Below are positions 10,822 through 23,008 of a stretch of DNA of 64,000 nt, one piece after another. A program made the translations under genes and the position numbers. The stretch covers positions 62,001 through 126,000 of the forward strand of contig BCIG01000003.1 in the NCBI GenBank assembly GCA_001599915.1. Direction: 5' to 3'. Numbering within the stretch: the first letter of the stretch is position 1; each line of letters begins with the position of its first letter. The notes under the pieces are model-generated. The model was not told the origin of the DNA, ran no database searches, and was given only the letters and a program-made list of their open reading frames with translations. Origin of the DNA: Symbiotaphrina buchneri (lineage: Eukaryota; Ascomycota; Symbiotaphrinales; Symbiotaphrinaceae).

Positions 10822-11569
10822 CGTCAAATGCCATCCTAAGCCTCGCTGTGCGTGGGATAGATGGTGAAAATGCAATTGCTGTGCGGAGCGCGTCTATTTG
10901 GCCGCGAAGAGATATCTCGGGTCTCGGCACTTTAGCTTCCCGCGGCATTTTTCGGTATGATGCCGGCTCTTCGTTCTGCACGAGGTGGAGCGCCGATGAC
11001 CCGAACTGATGGAATCCATAATTATTGCAGCAGTCAATGATGGTAAAAGTATGCATTAATGAAATATCAAGGAAGATTCCATGCGGAGACCATGCTGTGT
11101 GTTCCCCTCGGGCGTACCGCCAGCAGTGGTTGGCGAATGCTTAGCAAAGCTTAGATGCGAAGTCACGGTGATTACTGACAACTTCGCCCCGCAACGTCCA
11201 GCCAAAAGAACTTGGATACTATTCAGCAGGTACGTCGGTCGTTTTCATCTTGCTGCCACGAGACTCCAGACACCATGGAATACCAACTCAACTGACCATT
11301 CGGAGGGTAACTTGTTTACAGGTGATGTTGGTAGTGAAAAAAGAGGTCCCCGATGAACGACTACGGTCACCACAGCGGCACACTTCTGCTGAACCTCCTT
11401 TCGGAAGCCTATGACGCGTCTCGAAAGTATATCTGAACTGCGAGCGATAACGTCCTCCATCATGCATGATATCCTAGATATGGCATTTTTGGGTAAGCTG
11501 CATTTGTTGCGAAGTGTTGATATGGACAATATGATCTCTCGATAGCATTACTTTGTTAAGGTCGCTACC
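10822..11569. other. divergent spacer, MFS transporter / secreted protein
   Basis: About 750 bp. Open frames on both strands are short and overlap with no family likeness. I see no repeat, RNA gene or clear TATA element. Confidence 0.5.
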
Positions 11570-13876
11570 ATGATATCCTTCAGAAGGCTTCCTAGCCTTA
11601 TGTCTCCCTTACTGTTGTTTCTCCTTTGGCCACTATTGGGCGACGAGATCTGTGTTTCTGCTGAAAGCCGGCAAATACCCCTGATAGACTTGGTGTCAGA
11701 ATCCCTGTCGACGTCACCTAGTCATGGCTTGAACTTTTCTTCCTCTGCACCGCACCTGTTTTCGTCAGTCCACGGACTTCTGCAGCAGTGGCCCAACACA
11801 TTCTTTCCAAATGGCCATTCCATCGTCCCTTGCGAAATACCGCCATATACATTTCTATACCATGGTCGCTTTGATGAGGATTCACCGCCGAGCCCGGAAT
11901 GGCTGGCATTCGATATGTAAGCTTCTTGACCCTGCGATCTGTCTGTATGGGAAGCAGTGCTAATACGTATTTCCAGTGAGATGTCGTATGGCATAACCGG
12001 CTCCAGCCGCTCGTCGTTCATGCTGACCTACAGCACCACGCGCCCCGCGAAATGTCTCTATTTCGACGGCGAATCTGCAACGCTCATGGGCACCGGGCAG
12101 CTCGATACGCAGATGCTGTTCGTCTACGGCAACACGAGCGGCAGCCCTCAGAACTCCTGGAGACGTCTATTCGGCGAATATGACCGTGCAGAAGGACTGT
12201 GCAAGTGGGTCAGAGAAAAAGGTCTGGGCGGCAGGGGCTGGGGTGTGGAAGGCTTCGTGCGGATGAATGCAGGGTTCGAGATGATCTGGTGTGATTTTGA
12301 AAGTCCAACTCTGAAACTTGTGGAGAAATTGAATGTCACTGTGCCTTTGTTGGAGAAGGCGAACAGTAGCAGCAACTCCTCAGTAGAGGACAGGGATGAA
12401 GGGATTCTGGACGTCTTACCTCAATCCTCCGAACTGGGTGCGGCACGCTCGCCGTCCCTCCCATCCGTTCTTGAGTCGAATGAGACCGCACCCCCTTACG
12501 GGCCCAACATGCCACCTGATGGTTGGCAAAGCCGTCAGTACGAACCTTTTCTTGCTGCAGGAATGTGGGAATGGTTCGTCAGCGCTACGTGGCACTACGG
12601 GTCTTCTGGTCTACGATCCGCACGAGCGGGCGAGAAGAGAGTGAAGTTGCATAGCTGTTACTTCAATAGTTTCTACGACGAAGTATTTGAGAGTGCCGCC
12701 CAGGCCAGGAAAGACGATGACTTGGGAAAGCTGAACTTGACTAAGAGTGGTCTCTGGAAGGGTAGTGGAGTGCTGCAAGGCCGCAATAGGACGAAGGCAT
12801 TGGATGAGCTGACGCGCAGGAGGAGACAGCATACGCTCAGTGATGTGAGCAAGCATGATGCAACAGAAATGCGTATCCGTACCGAGAATGCCATCATGCA
12901 GCTCGGATGGGGTAATGGTACTTCCAACCCGAATCAACCATGCAGCGGCGTGGACTGGCCTGCGCTAGCAGACGAGATTGTACAGCGCTATGCTCATCGG
13001 CTACTGAAGCTCAAATCAGCCCTTAGCGATGCCGAAGCCGCAGCCTCAGGCAGCAATGCAACCGCGCTCAAGGAGCAGCTGAGGAACCTTCGAGAAGAAA
13101 CGCACGCGTTCCTGCTGCCTTATTTTCGATACCCCGTCCCTGCTATGCCTGCACATACCTCGAAGCCGGACCTCGATACGAAATTGGCAGAGCTTTACAA
13201 TCTCTCCTCACCCCTCGGTCAGTCAACAGTCCACAGATGCAGCGGGCTTTACACAAGCCTATTTGATGACCTCCCTCTTAACGCCGAAGAGTCCGTCCTC
13301 AAAGCCGCCTTTGAGCAGACGCTTGCCGGCATCTGCGCCATCACCATCTCCATAGGCCTTGGCACCGAGCGGCTCTGGCTGGGCAACTTCAACACTATGG
13401 AACCAACCCAGTTGACTTCTGTCTCTCTTCCCGTTCCTGAACCCAACTTGCAAGCCATCAGGAACGAAACTCGGGAGTGGAGATACAGCGTCGAGGAACT
13501 CATGGCCTGGCTGGGCTGGGCTGGGAACTGGGTCCGCTGCGAACAAGTCTGCGCGTGGGACGAGGAGTGTTTCATCCCCATGTGGCCGCTGAACTTCAAC
13601 CGGGTTGGTCGCGGACGGCCGCCAAACAGAGGACGTGACGGGTATGGGAGGGATCGTGAACCGCCTGGTGAAGGGCACGGCGGGCCTCCGGGCAGGGAAA
13701 GGCCTGGTGATGGTGGGCCGGGATATGGACCTGGAACCGGAGATGGTCCTGGCAGCTATCCGCCTGGGCGAGGGCATGGTGGAGGCGGAGGACCTCCTGG
13801 GTGGGGGAACTTGCTGGATGATCCGGACCTCTGGGCACCGAAGTGTATGAAGCGAATGAGGTGGAGTTATAGGTAG
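11570..13876 (+). CDS. large secreted protein of unknown function with Gly/Pro/Arg-rich tail
   Basis: Two exons joined at a 60-bp intron (11917-11976) inside AFDI-EMSYGITG. An N-terminal signal peptide (SPLLLFLLWPLLGDEICVSA) is followed by about 730 residues with many N-glycosylation sites and scattered cysteines. Recognisable blocks: YTFLYHGR, PPSPEWLAFDIEMSYG, CLYFDGESATL, AGFEMIWCDF, HSCYFNSFYDE, HRCSGLYT, CEQVCAWDEECFIPMWP. I recall such proteins as conserved in moulds without a known activity. The last about 80 residues are a Gly/Pro/Arg repeat (GRDGYGRDREPPGEGHGGPP...), then a short charged end. Likely exported, perhaps wall-bound; no transmembrane anchor is seen at the C-terminus. Confidence 0.83.
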
Positions 13877-14408
13877 TGGCTGCTCCGTGAGCTTATTTCC
13901 ATCTGACTGAAATTGTAAGATATTGTCATTGCTTGATTTCACCGCCCCGTGTATACAAAGCGCTCAAACAGTTCAGCAGCTAGACTCTAGAATAGAATAC
14001 TGGTGATCTCATTTTCCCTGTTGCTCCCAATCAATCACAGGAGCGAATGCCCAGAACTTCTCGTCAAATTCTTCGAGAAATTATCATTCTCTGTCGACAA
14101 TTTTGTTCGGTGTGAGCCTCCTGTTTCATCTTAAACATTGTTCTTGGCAATTCCAAGTGCAAGTATGTGAGGTTAGCTCAGTAGGCACTAGCAATGAGAT
14201 CTCATTCACCAAATAAGCCGCAATGCTACCAGAGCCAGCAACGTCCGGAGAGCGAACGGATCTACTGAGACTGTCCAAGCTTATGAAAGATGTGTATACA
14301 CAACAAGGTCTGGGTAGATGGTGACAAACATGGCTTGGCTCATCCCGATTGCATCACATCACTGTGAAGAGTTGCTTTCCCTGAAACTCAAAACAAAGTA
14401 TAAGATTT
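13877..14408. other. convergent 3' spacer
   Basis: 530 bp between two convergent gene ends, AT-leaning. A sequence at 14172 resembles a tRNA A box but no B box follows. Nothing else seen. Confidence 0.5.
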
Positions 14409-17269
14409 TCAGTCCCAATTGTCCAAACCTACTTTCCTAGGTGTTAACAGCCTGAGCTTTAACCACCCAACAATCCCGTGACTTTGATCTCTCTGTTCTG
14501 ATAATTTCCTTATTAGGCGTGTAGCATCAGTACCTAGACAAACATCCTTTATGATATCTTCAGGGGTGGAAATGTTATATTCACTCCTATAACGTCTCTG
14601 CACTTGAATTTTCGACGGGGTCTTGGCACCGTGATCGATAAGACGCTCAATTGCTCCGGCCCACAACTTTGAAGTTCCTTCACTTCTTAGTGGGGTATAC
14701 AATTTCATATAGCGTAGGAACGCTTCCCATACAGTGCAGTTTTCATCCGGCAAGTGTTCGTTCGGGTCTGCTCCATTAGCGAGGAGAATGTTAAGCACAT
14801 CCAGATCCATTTCCGGATACGGCTCACACGAAAATGTGAATAACCATTCTCCTGAGCGGGAAATCATTCGAGGAGGCCTCAGAGCGAAATCCAATAATGG
14901 TCGTCCATCAAAATCTTTCTTCGAGGGGATGCCATGATCTAGCTCTCTCGAGACGAACTGCTTCAAACCGTACTGCAATGCAAGCGGCAGTAACCTGATT
15001 TTCCCCTGTCTCATGCACAGTGTTTTCACTGTGACTTTGAATATATCTGCAGGCAGTACTTTGTCCCACTGTCTCATATAGGAATCCATCTCGTCCAGAA
15101 GAGTGTAATCCGCATTGCCCATTCTCGACTCGTCTTGGTGGCAGTGATACAAGAAACCATGGATGGAATTCAACAAGTAGTCCCCTATCTGCCGTTCCGT
15201 GTAATCGTGTTGGGATGGTATGGATCTGGACTGCAGTAGAAATAGCCTACTAAGACCGATATCGGAGTTGAAAGGCTCTGAAATCCAGGTGTTGATAGTG
15301 CTCTGTATATCTGTTCCGAGGAGGAAATCTCGTACAGTTCGGTGAATGAACTCAACCGAGTACTTGGAAAGAGTATTTTTAGCCTTATCCTTATCCACCG
15401 TGACTTCCAAAAGATCTTTGCACCGTGCGTTGACACGCTTCCTCATCTGCACGCTGGTCTCTTCTATCTCAGATTCCTCCCGCCACTCTATATCATTTCC
15501 AGTGTTTGGTTGATCTCCCTCATCATCAAGAAATGCAAGGGTCATCAATGAGATTGGCTCAGTGGCCGCCAGGCACATCTTCAGAACACGAGCAGTATAC
15601 GGACGATACACCCTCGGGATGCGACTCAGAATTAAAGCAAAAAAGTCCTCCAGGTTGTCTGGTAGTATGCGTAGTCGCTGTTGTAGGGTATGAATCGTAT
15701 CAGCATTTGAGAGTCCGTCTCTGAGAGATCGCACAACCATAAATACCCAAAGGAAGACACCTTGAGCCTTTTGTACAATTTCCTGAACGAGTTGGTGACA
15801 TCGTGCTTCCTTATTTGCCATCTGCATAAAACAAGCATCCTTTTCCAAAATGCCGCGGACGTAACGTTCAATGTCCTGTTGGGTATAATACTGTAGCATC
15901 AATGACCGGTCACTGTTCTGACCGAATGCTTCACAGAAGACATTCCACGGTCGGCTCGAAACACAGAACTTGACGTTTGGGGATTTGCCATACCCTTTGA
16001 GCAACTCCACAATATCACGATGGCCATCTTCTGATTGGTATTCGTCCAGGCCGTCCACGAAAATGCACAACTTGGCAGGGAAAGCAAATTCTTGCAGCGA
16101 TTGGAGCTTGGATAGTGCTTCCATGAGTTCCCTGCGAGTCCAGGTCTCTCTAGGCCTCGAGTCGTGTTCCATCCACCTAGAGGCAGCTACAACAGGTATG
16201 AATCCTGGGCATTGCCTGAGGATGCCGTACAGCATGGATCGCAGTAACCCTTCTTGAGATTTCTGCATGTCTGTTCCAGCACACCAAAAAAAGTGTCCCG
16301 CCAAGATGATGCGTTTACCCCCGCCCCATGTTCCCAAGGCAGCCTTAGTGCACTCATTTTCGAAGATGTATTTCATCAGCGTTGATTTCCCTGAGCCAGC
16401 CTTCCCCGTGATCCAGTATAGGCCATCTCCATCTCTAAGCCATTCATGGAACTTTACCTCTGGATACGGACGGGTTTCGGCATCATCAAAAATCCACTTG
16501 AACGTGTCCCTGTGGGCGTCCACAATCGTGGACTGCCTCGCCCGCATAGATTTAAACTGCAAAGAACCCAGTATTGCTTGCTCTGCATCAATTCTACGTG
16601 CCTCCGTGACAAGCCTAAACAGCTCTGACGTCTGGCTAGCTACCGTATTGGACTTATCGACTGTTTTAGTGATGCTTTGACGGATCTCGATTAATTCGTC
16701 GTCGCTGTTGATCTCCATACGCGCATGCCGTGAGGAAATAGCATTCAACTTGGACATGACGATGGACTGTTTATCTCTATTGTGTTCATCAGTTTAAAGC
16801 ATACTATGAAGATAGCTTTGACTCACTTTAATATGAGCAGGAGCCGCTCATTGACTTGTCCCCTCATTGTATTGAGATGTTTCTGCAATTCCTGTATCTC
16901 CTTTTCCTTCATCATGCTTCTCAGGGCTTGCCGGGTACTCTCCCATTTCCGATATGGATCTTTCACCTCCAACGCACGAAGAGTAGCCAGGAGCTTATCC
17001 GTGACCTGGGAGCACTCCAATGCTAATTTTCCAAGTTCCTGCTCAGCCTGCGAAGGTCGCTCAGCACTCGAGTCGAGTGACGAATGCCTCAGATCCGTGC
17101 AAAATTTGGCGAAATCCTCCAATAAAAGCTGTCGATCAAGATTCCGTGACAAGGCGTTGGCTGGTGATTGATAGAGTTCCCGCGATTGAGATACCAGCTT
17201 GCATCCGAAATCGATGCATTGAAGGATATTGCATGCCAGGCCTAAAGCTGTTAATGGATCAAGGACCAT
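14409..17269 (-). CDS. NACHT-type STAND NTPase (fungal NLR-like)
   Basis: About 938 residues in two exons; one intron after LLLILK joins DKQSIVMSKLNAISS. The N-terminal exon begins MVLDPLTALGLACNILQCIDFG, the usual start of helical N-terminal domains in fungal STAND proteins, with a coiled coil near its end. The NTPase has Walker A GKAGSGKST at about residue 270, Walker B LCIFVDGLDEY at about 390, and the sensor region VKFCVSSRPWNVF. A helical arm follows, with YSVEFIHRTVRDFLL, typical of this class. Near the C-terminus LDVLNILLANGADPNEH looks like a single degenerate ankyrin unit rather than a full repeat array. Such proteins act as signal-induced scaffolds in non-self recognition and regulated cell death. 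No effector gene is obvious next door. Confidence 0.9.
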
Positions 17270-17580
17270 ATTGTAAGTCTTAACTTAGATATCTTCTGTC
17301 TGAATCGCAGAGGCAAGAGCACCGGCACTGGATGAAGTGAGGTCCTCAGCCGGTGGCGGTGCATGATCAGGCAGCGAACTCAGCTGCGGCTCAGGTGACC
17401 ATCTAGCTGATCCAATAGCCATACAACCATCTTCATTTACATGCAGGCGCTAATGCACGATGCCAAATTCGGCTACACAGCAACTATCAGGTTTATCGTG
17501 TTGGTGTTATGTTAGAAAAGCAGAAGATTATAGTGAGACGGTATGCTGAAGCTATCCCAGCCACGGGGGAGGATTATATA

Positions 17581-17627
<47 letters not shown>

Positions 17628-18900
17628 GTAGATGCACGGCGGAGCCAGCGATATTGAACAAAGTTTTGTGGGTAGTCAATAGGAGACATGGGCAGGGAAC
17701 GCCTTTTTACAAGATATTGTTTGCTACTCGCCTACACCAGGAGATTACCTTTACACAACTTAGCAAACATGGCTTGATTCAATTTGCGCTTGTATTATAT
17801 GTCACTGTGATCACTTGCTTAGCTGATCTGCCGTGAATACTTCGAAAAGACATGCATTGCGGTGATCGGGTGGCGTCAATGCCCCTCTGTAAGGCTCTCT
17901 TACAATTGATGATGATTTGCATCATCTGTGAATGAATGTTTGAACTTCAATATACCGACTGCACACGACCAGTTTCGCCAATTTCTAAGGAACCTTATTT
18001 TGAATCGTGCCCATCATTCTCGAAGCCATTATTTCTGTGAAAGGCTTCTGCCCTTCGCTGCAACAGTGGTTCCTCAATATATTGTCAGAGCCTATAGGAT
18101 GTCGACTTCTGAGCCTTCGGCAGATCCCAAAGCAATTTTCTTCTACTGACCGCCTGGGACCAGTTCATCTTCTCTCCAAATGGCTTATAGTCATCAAATT
18201 TACCTTCTGTGCTGCCTCTCCACCAAGATCAACTCCGCTCCAAACCAGTTTGTTTCCTCCTTCCTCATTCTTCTTTACAATGGACACTTTTACACCCTTT
18301 CCGCATGCGCTGTGGATATGCATCTGGGCAAAGCTTCGTCCAGCATCTGATGTCTCGGCAGAACTCTTTCTTGCACTGACTTTGCAGAGAAGAAATTCTA
18401 TGCTCCCGTATCACCACTTTTGGAGACTCGAGTCCGTGTTCGCAAACCCAGAAATATTTGCGCCGCTATATTTTCCAAATTATTGATAGGGAGACAGGGC
18501 GCTCCTGATGTCCACTGCAAGTTCAGATGATTTATCTGATCTGGTCCGGATGTGGTGTAGTCTAAAAATAATGGCCCCTATACCACTTCTTGGGCCTGCG
18601 TCGCTCACCTTGATGGTATGCTACACCTCAACTTTGCTTAGTCGAACGCTCTTCGATACTAAGCCCAAATCGACAATGTGTTTTCCGGACGCGTTGGAAG
18701 CATTTAAAAGGAGGATGAGATTCTTTGTTTTCCATGTTTTCTTTTTTTTCTTCAATAGGTCCCTTGTTGAAAGAGTTGCAGTTGCTTGTTTCTTTCAGAT
18801 AAAGCTTTCTTTGACCATCCCGGTTCTCGATCGTTGAGTCTGCCAGATCACCACCACAGATTTCACCATATTTACAAGACTTCAAGTAATCACCCAGTCA
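17270..18900. other. gene-poor spacer with AT microsatellite
   Basis: About 1.6 kb. It holds the AT repeat at 17583 and several short frames without likeness. A 68-residue frame starting at 18280 (MDTFTPFPHALWICIW) is not recognisable. T-rich runs occur near 18741-18752. Confidence 0.5.
17583..17625. repeat. (AT)n microsatellite
   Basis: About 43 bp of uninterrupted alternating A and T, about 310 bp upstream of the NACHT gene start. A simple length-variable repeat. Confidence 0.97.
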
Positions 18901-19466
18901 TGGGAACAACCAGCTCTATGTTGCGCCGCGATGCGCGCCGTCATTTTCATGCCGACGTTAACGGCAATCCTCAAGAAGAGGCGCTCGAAACGCTCCACGA
19001 CCTGCGCATGACCGGCCAACAGCTGCTCAAAACCTTCGAGGGCGGCGCTGTCATGAAAGACCCTCGACACTGGGAAGCCAAAATGTCGGCCCTAACAGAC
19101 CACCTGCAAGATCTCGACGCCGACTACTCCACAATCACCAAGCATTATCAGCGAGGCGCCATCCGACGCCGCCTCTGGAAGAAAGTCGTCAAAGAGAAGA
19201 TCCGCCTCCAACGGGAGTTAGAAAATGAGCGGCGCGTCGCTCGCGAGCACTGGGAGATGGCTACGCTCGAGGCGTCTTTCAAGGCTTCTGCGAGGGAAGC
19301 GAAGGGCAGTCTGTTTCATCCTCGGTTCGAGAATTTACTGCTCGATTTCTGGAACGAGGATGTTCATAGGATGAATGAAATGTGCAACGGGAATGGAGGC
19401 AGGCGTTCAAGATCCTCGGAGGGAAAGCTCTGGAAACCGTCACGCAATTCCCGTTACCCTTGCTAA
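18901..19466 (+). CDS. small helical protein with possible N-myristoylation signal
   Basis: 188-residue single-exon frame. Starting at ATG 18901 gives MGTTSSML, a plausible N-myristoylation site; longer in-frame starts exist upstream but would hide it. The body is highly charged and predicted helical, rich in Arg, Lys and Glu (EKIRLQRELENERRVAREHWEMA), consistent with a coiled coil. It ends with a basic Ser-rich tail. I do not recognise the family. It lies head-to-head with the NACHT gene across 1.6 kb, which alone does not show a link. Confidence 0.6.
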
Positions 19467-20120
19467 GGGATGTTTATGAGCGGACCCAATCAATGTGGGC
19501 GAGTCGTGAGCGGTAGGTTATGGAGTTTCAGTCTTGGTATCAAATGGAATCTTATAGTGCTCGGTCTTCTTTGGAGTTCTTTTTTGGTATTATGGTGCAT
19601 CTGGAATCCTGGGGGTAATTTTATGGAAGAATCTAGCAAGCTTTTATGTAACAAATAACGATAAGGTATGATTATATTTCAATCAACGTACCTACTGGAC
19701 GATCATTGCGCCCATACTCTACTGGAAATTTCAGTCCTATTAAGAGCCAATAAACGTGCATTTCTTGCCGTTGAAAGTGACTGCGAATTGTCACTCCACC
19801 GCCTTCAAATGGAGCACCAACTCGTACGTGGATGAGGCTTCCTAGAGGAAATGAACTCCATAGTCAGGCAGTAGGTTTTCATTACTGTTTGCTGCCACGT
19901 CGTAATTGGGCAACCGACGGGCAGACTGACCAATGGGCCGCTGGTGGACAGCCCTGTACAAACTTTGAGGCTGTGTAGTGGATTGATGGCTGCGCCACCG
20001 CCCTCCTGAAAGTAGCTTGCCTATCAGCCTCAGCCTTGCCCTGACTCACGGCGGGATACCTGCGTCCGGACACGATCTTCTTTCTATAACTGAAGCTTTG
20101 TTGATCCCAAGATCCTCGAG
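19467..20120. other. spacer, nothing recognised
   Basis: About 650 bp upstream of the membrane protein. No open frame with likeness, no repeat or RNA signal seen. Confidence 0.5.
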
Positions 20121-21365
20121 ATGGCTCCCATTGACGATAGTCTGGACTGTACGAATTGCACTACTGCCTCCATAGTAGCAGATAGCGATATCGGCGGTAT
20201 AGGAGTAGGCAGTCCTTTTCAGCGCCTTTGGCCTTGTGCCAGAGAAACCCGACTGACATCTGACCCAGGTATCAGTTGCCTTTGTTGTCACTGCTGGCCT
20301 CGCCTGGGCCATTGCAATCTTAGGAACACTCGATGAAGCGCTCGAGTGCATTGGAACCAAGACACCACCGTCGAGAGGCAGAGCGCTACCGGGGTATGGA
20401 TACCTCCGCAGACCGCGTCTCTACCTGGACAACGAAGGGAGTCGGAGGAGTCGGAAGATTCGTCAGATCGTGTTTCAACGCACAATGCTTACTCTCAGCG
20501 ATCAGCAACTTGTAACTGGAGTCGCGGTGCTTTGTGCCGGCTGGATCCAGTATCGCTCGATATCGGTCTATCACTTCGAGCTCGTTCTGGACTTAGCATG
20601 GATGTCATCCAATACTCACCTGCTCACCATTGGGTATGTTAGAGAATATATGCTTGAGAATCCGAGGGTGCGTGACTGGAGGGCTGTCGGCATGTGCATC
20701 AACTTTGTCTTGCTCTTTGTCGGCAACATATACAGCGGACACCGGGAGTGGTTTAACAGCTTCCCATGCCGGCTGCAATGTCTGGCGAATCAGGTTAACA
20801 GCGACCCCAGCCAGGTCGGTGGCCCTGCAGCGGGTTATATGATTTCTTGGGCAATTCTGCTCCTCTATGGATACATCAGAGGCGTTGTGCCTTTATTCTC
20901 AGCGGCTCCTGGACAATTTCTCCGTAGATTCTGCCTTCCCACCGGTTCTGGTGCAATATCAGGAGGCTCTAAACCTCAGCCTTGTACGTCGCGAGCGGAG
21001 CTCAAGCAGCGTTTGCACGAGTTCTTCCGCAATCACTCAATGCAGTTGTCTTGTATTGTTCGCCGTATAGTCTACATTATCACAACAGATGCATGGAGTA
21101 TACTCGTGGTGCAAACATTCTGGTTCGTATACGGTAACTACGGTCTCTGGAGCGACCGAATTTATGCCCGATATTGGTGGGACATGCAAGGCAGTGAGAA
21201 CGAATGGGGCTTCGGACAGTTGGTACCTCTGTTTCTGATACTCATTCCTCTACTGAGTATCGGGGAGACATACCTTGGTAAGCCCTCCACGCAGATGTTT
21301 CTCCGCAGAGCTAATGTAGAATTCGAACAGAGGCTGCAAGGGAGCTGCGTGACGTTGATGCGTAG
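20121..21365 (+). CDS. multi-pass membrane protein of a fungus-specific uncharacterised family
   Basis: Start MAPIDDSLDCTNCTT at 20121. A 69-bp intron joins DIGGIG to VSVAFVVTAGLAWAIAIL (helix 1). The diagnostic block is MLTLSDQQLVTGVAVLCAGWIQ followed by SVYHFELVLDLAWMSSNTHL, which I know from many mould membrane proteins of unknown role. Further hydrophobic segments: VGMCINFVLLFVGNIY, YMISWAILLLYGYIRG, WSILVVQTFWFVYGNYGLW and LVPLFLILIPLLSIGETYL, giving about seven helices. The last intron (21278-21330) leads to a short end AARELRDVDA; this 3' end is my best guess. Location in plasma or internal membranes is unknown. Confidence 0.75.
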
Positions 21366-21805
21366 GGGTTGCAACTCTTGCATATTGAAGAGACTGTAGG
21401 GATATTGGTGAAGGACGATATTTCCGATTCGCAAACTATGTTCTCGGGTTATAGGTCCAGCTATGGGTCCTTCAGTGGCAAACAGTCCATGGGGAAAGAA
21501 TTCGGCTATCGTGGTAGAGGCGGAAGTGTATTACGAGTCTCTGCGAAGCTATTCAAGGGACGACATCTACGTCATGAGCAGCAAGTTGGTTGTCGTATTC
21601 AACTGCAGAGACATCTTGTACACGTGCGATACAGCCCAACCTTTTGCAGATGTTCACGCATCAGAAGTCTGTTGCACCTTTTGGGATAACCACTTCCATA
21701 TCTACACAGGGGAGGTCAGACAATAGTGAGCGGGATCGACGGTCGGAGGTGTAGACATGGTCAGACAAGTGTAACCGTGAGTGCGGGTCTGTCTGTAACC
21801 AGCCA
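21366..21805. other. convergent 3' spacer
   Basis: 440 bp between the membrane protein and the F-box gene. A plus-strand frame at 21463-21726 has two CxxC-like spots but no likeness I know; it may be 3' UTR. Confidence 0.45.
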
Positions 21806-23008
21806 TCAAATGCCTGGCATTCTGCCTCCTGTGATGAATAACAATTTGGCGATGCCCTGAGGTCGGACTAGATATGGTCTGAGGTGGCCCCTTGGAACTC
21901 GGCGTTGGCTGATCCACTCGATTTCATTCGCAGACCGTCCTGTACCCAGCATCCTGTAACACAAGAAAAGCACCTCCACCCGGCCATCTTCATACCTGCA
22001 AGTCATGATCTGAACCTCTGTAGGACAATACTCGCATTGCCAGGGCAGCTCCTGCGTCCCACTCCAGTGCTGCCAGCCGTATCGGGGTAGCCGTCCAGAG
22101 ACCATTTCTTGTATCCCTTCCTTGCTGAACCTCCGATGTGGACAGGGCATGGGCAAATGAGTCTCGGTCAGGTCCAATGGAGGAAATGCCGCGGGATCTA
22201 GTCGGTTGGTCTCGCTTCCACGGGTTGGGCGTTGCTGCTGCAAAAGTAGTTCCGTGCAGAGGAAGAGCTGACGAATGACGAAGATGCCCGTTATCTTGTT
22301 CGACATACGCCAGTTGCCTGACTGGCAGGTGAGCTCGTTTGGTTCGATGAATTTGAAAGTGTAGTGGGTCCCTCGCTTCATTGTGTGTAGCCATGCTGTA
22401 AGAGCACGGTGAGGAATCAGCGTTTTTGGCCAAATTAGAATATGGCCCTCTGGATCTGGACAGAACGCGGCCGCCTCGACAGTATCTAATCCTAACTTCA
22501 GGAGCCTGGAGAGAGAGCGGCGGGTGATCGATTTGTCCCAGCTGGGGTCATCACACGGGAAGCGGTGGAGTCGAAGGCAGCCGCAGCAGAGTAGGTGATG
22601 CGGATAATCTCTATTGAGCCTCTTGAGCAAAACGATCCTTGGCACAGTACAGCCTCCGCTCTTATGCAAGTTTGCGAAGCGTGGAGCACCGAGGCCTCCA
22701 ATAGCAGCGTATAGCCGCTTGCAGGACAGAGCTAAGCATGCCGCAGAGACGGTATCCAGATGGTCGACTATGGCTAGGAAGATCTCTGGAGGAAGTCTAT
22801 CCAGCGTTGATTCGCCCTTGGACCTCCTTCGTCTCCGTAGGCGTCTCGTGATATTCCTTTCGAGGCGCGCAAGAATCGAGGATCCGGCCATGAAGCGACC
22901 GCGAATGTGTTTGCACCAGGGACTGATGTAATACAAGAAGAAAAGAGAGACGAGCAGGGAGAGGATCAGGATGACGCCGACAATGATGAACATGTCCCGC
23001 GAGGTCAT
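21806..23008 (-). CDS. membrane-anchored F-box protein with C-terminal CxxC motif
   Basis: 400 residues, one exon. The N-terminus has a strong transmembrane segment (MFIIVGVILILSLLVSLFFLYYI, about residues 6-28) and a basic stretch. Then an F-box: LDRLPPEIFLAIVDHLDTVSAACLALSCKRLYAAIG. A central CxxC pair (LLCCGCLRLH) and a C-terminal LPWQCEYCPTEVQI precede LGTGRSANEIEW. F-box proteins bind Skp1 and bring substrates to SCF ubiquitin ligases; the anchor suggests it works at a membrane. It shares this whole layout with the gene at 36.4-37.5 kb, so the two are paralogues. The substrate is unknown. Confidence 0.82.
   Translation of the reverse strand: MTSRDMFIIVGVILILSLLVSLFFLYYISPWCKHIRGRFMAGSSILARLERNITRRLRRRRRSKGESTLDRLPPEIFLAIVDHLDTVSAACLALSCKRLYAAIGGLGAPRFANLHKSGGCTVPRIVLLKRLNRDYPHHLLCCGCLRLHRFPCDDPSWDKSITRRSLSRLLKLGLDTVEAAAFCPDPEGHILIWPKTLIPHRALTAWLHTMKRGTHYTFKFIEPNELTCQSGNWRMSNKITGIFVIRQLFLCTELLLQQQRPTRGSETNRLDPAAFPPLDLTETHLPMPCPHRRFSKEGIQEMVSGRLPRYGWQHWSGTQELPWQCEYCPTEVQIMTCRYEDGRVEVLFLCYRMLGTGRSANEIEWISQRRVPRGHLRPYLVRPQGIAKLLFITGGRMPGI

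Noticed and set aside
14165-14260. tRNA-like start (GAGGTTAGCTCAGTAGG)
   Set aside because: A box resemblance only; no B box, anticodon arm or acceptor pairing follows.
18508-18837. 109-residue frame with Phe run
   Set aside because: The Phe run comes from a T-rich tract; no likeness.
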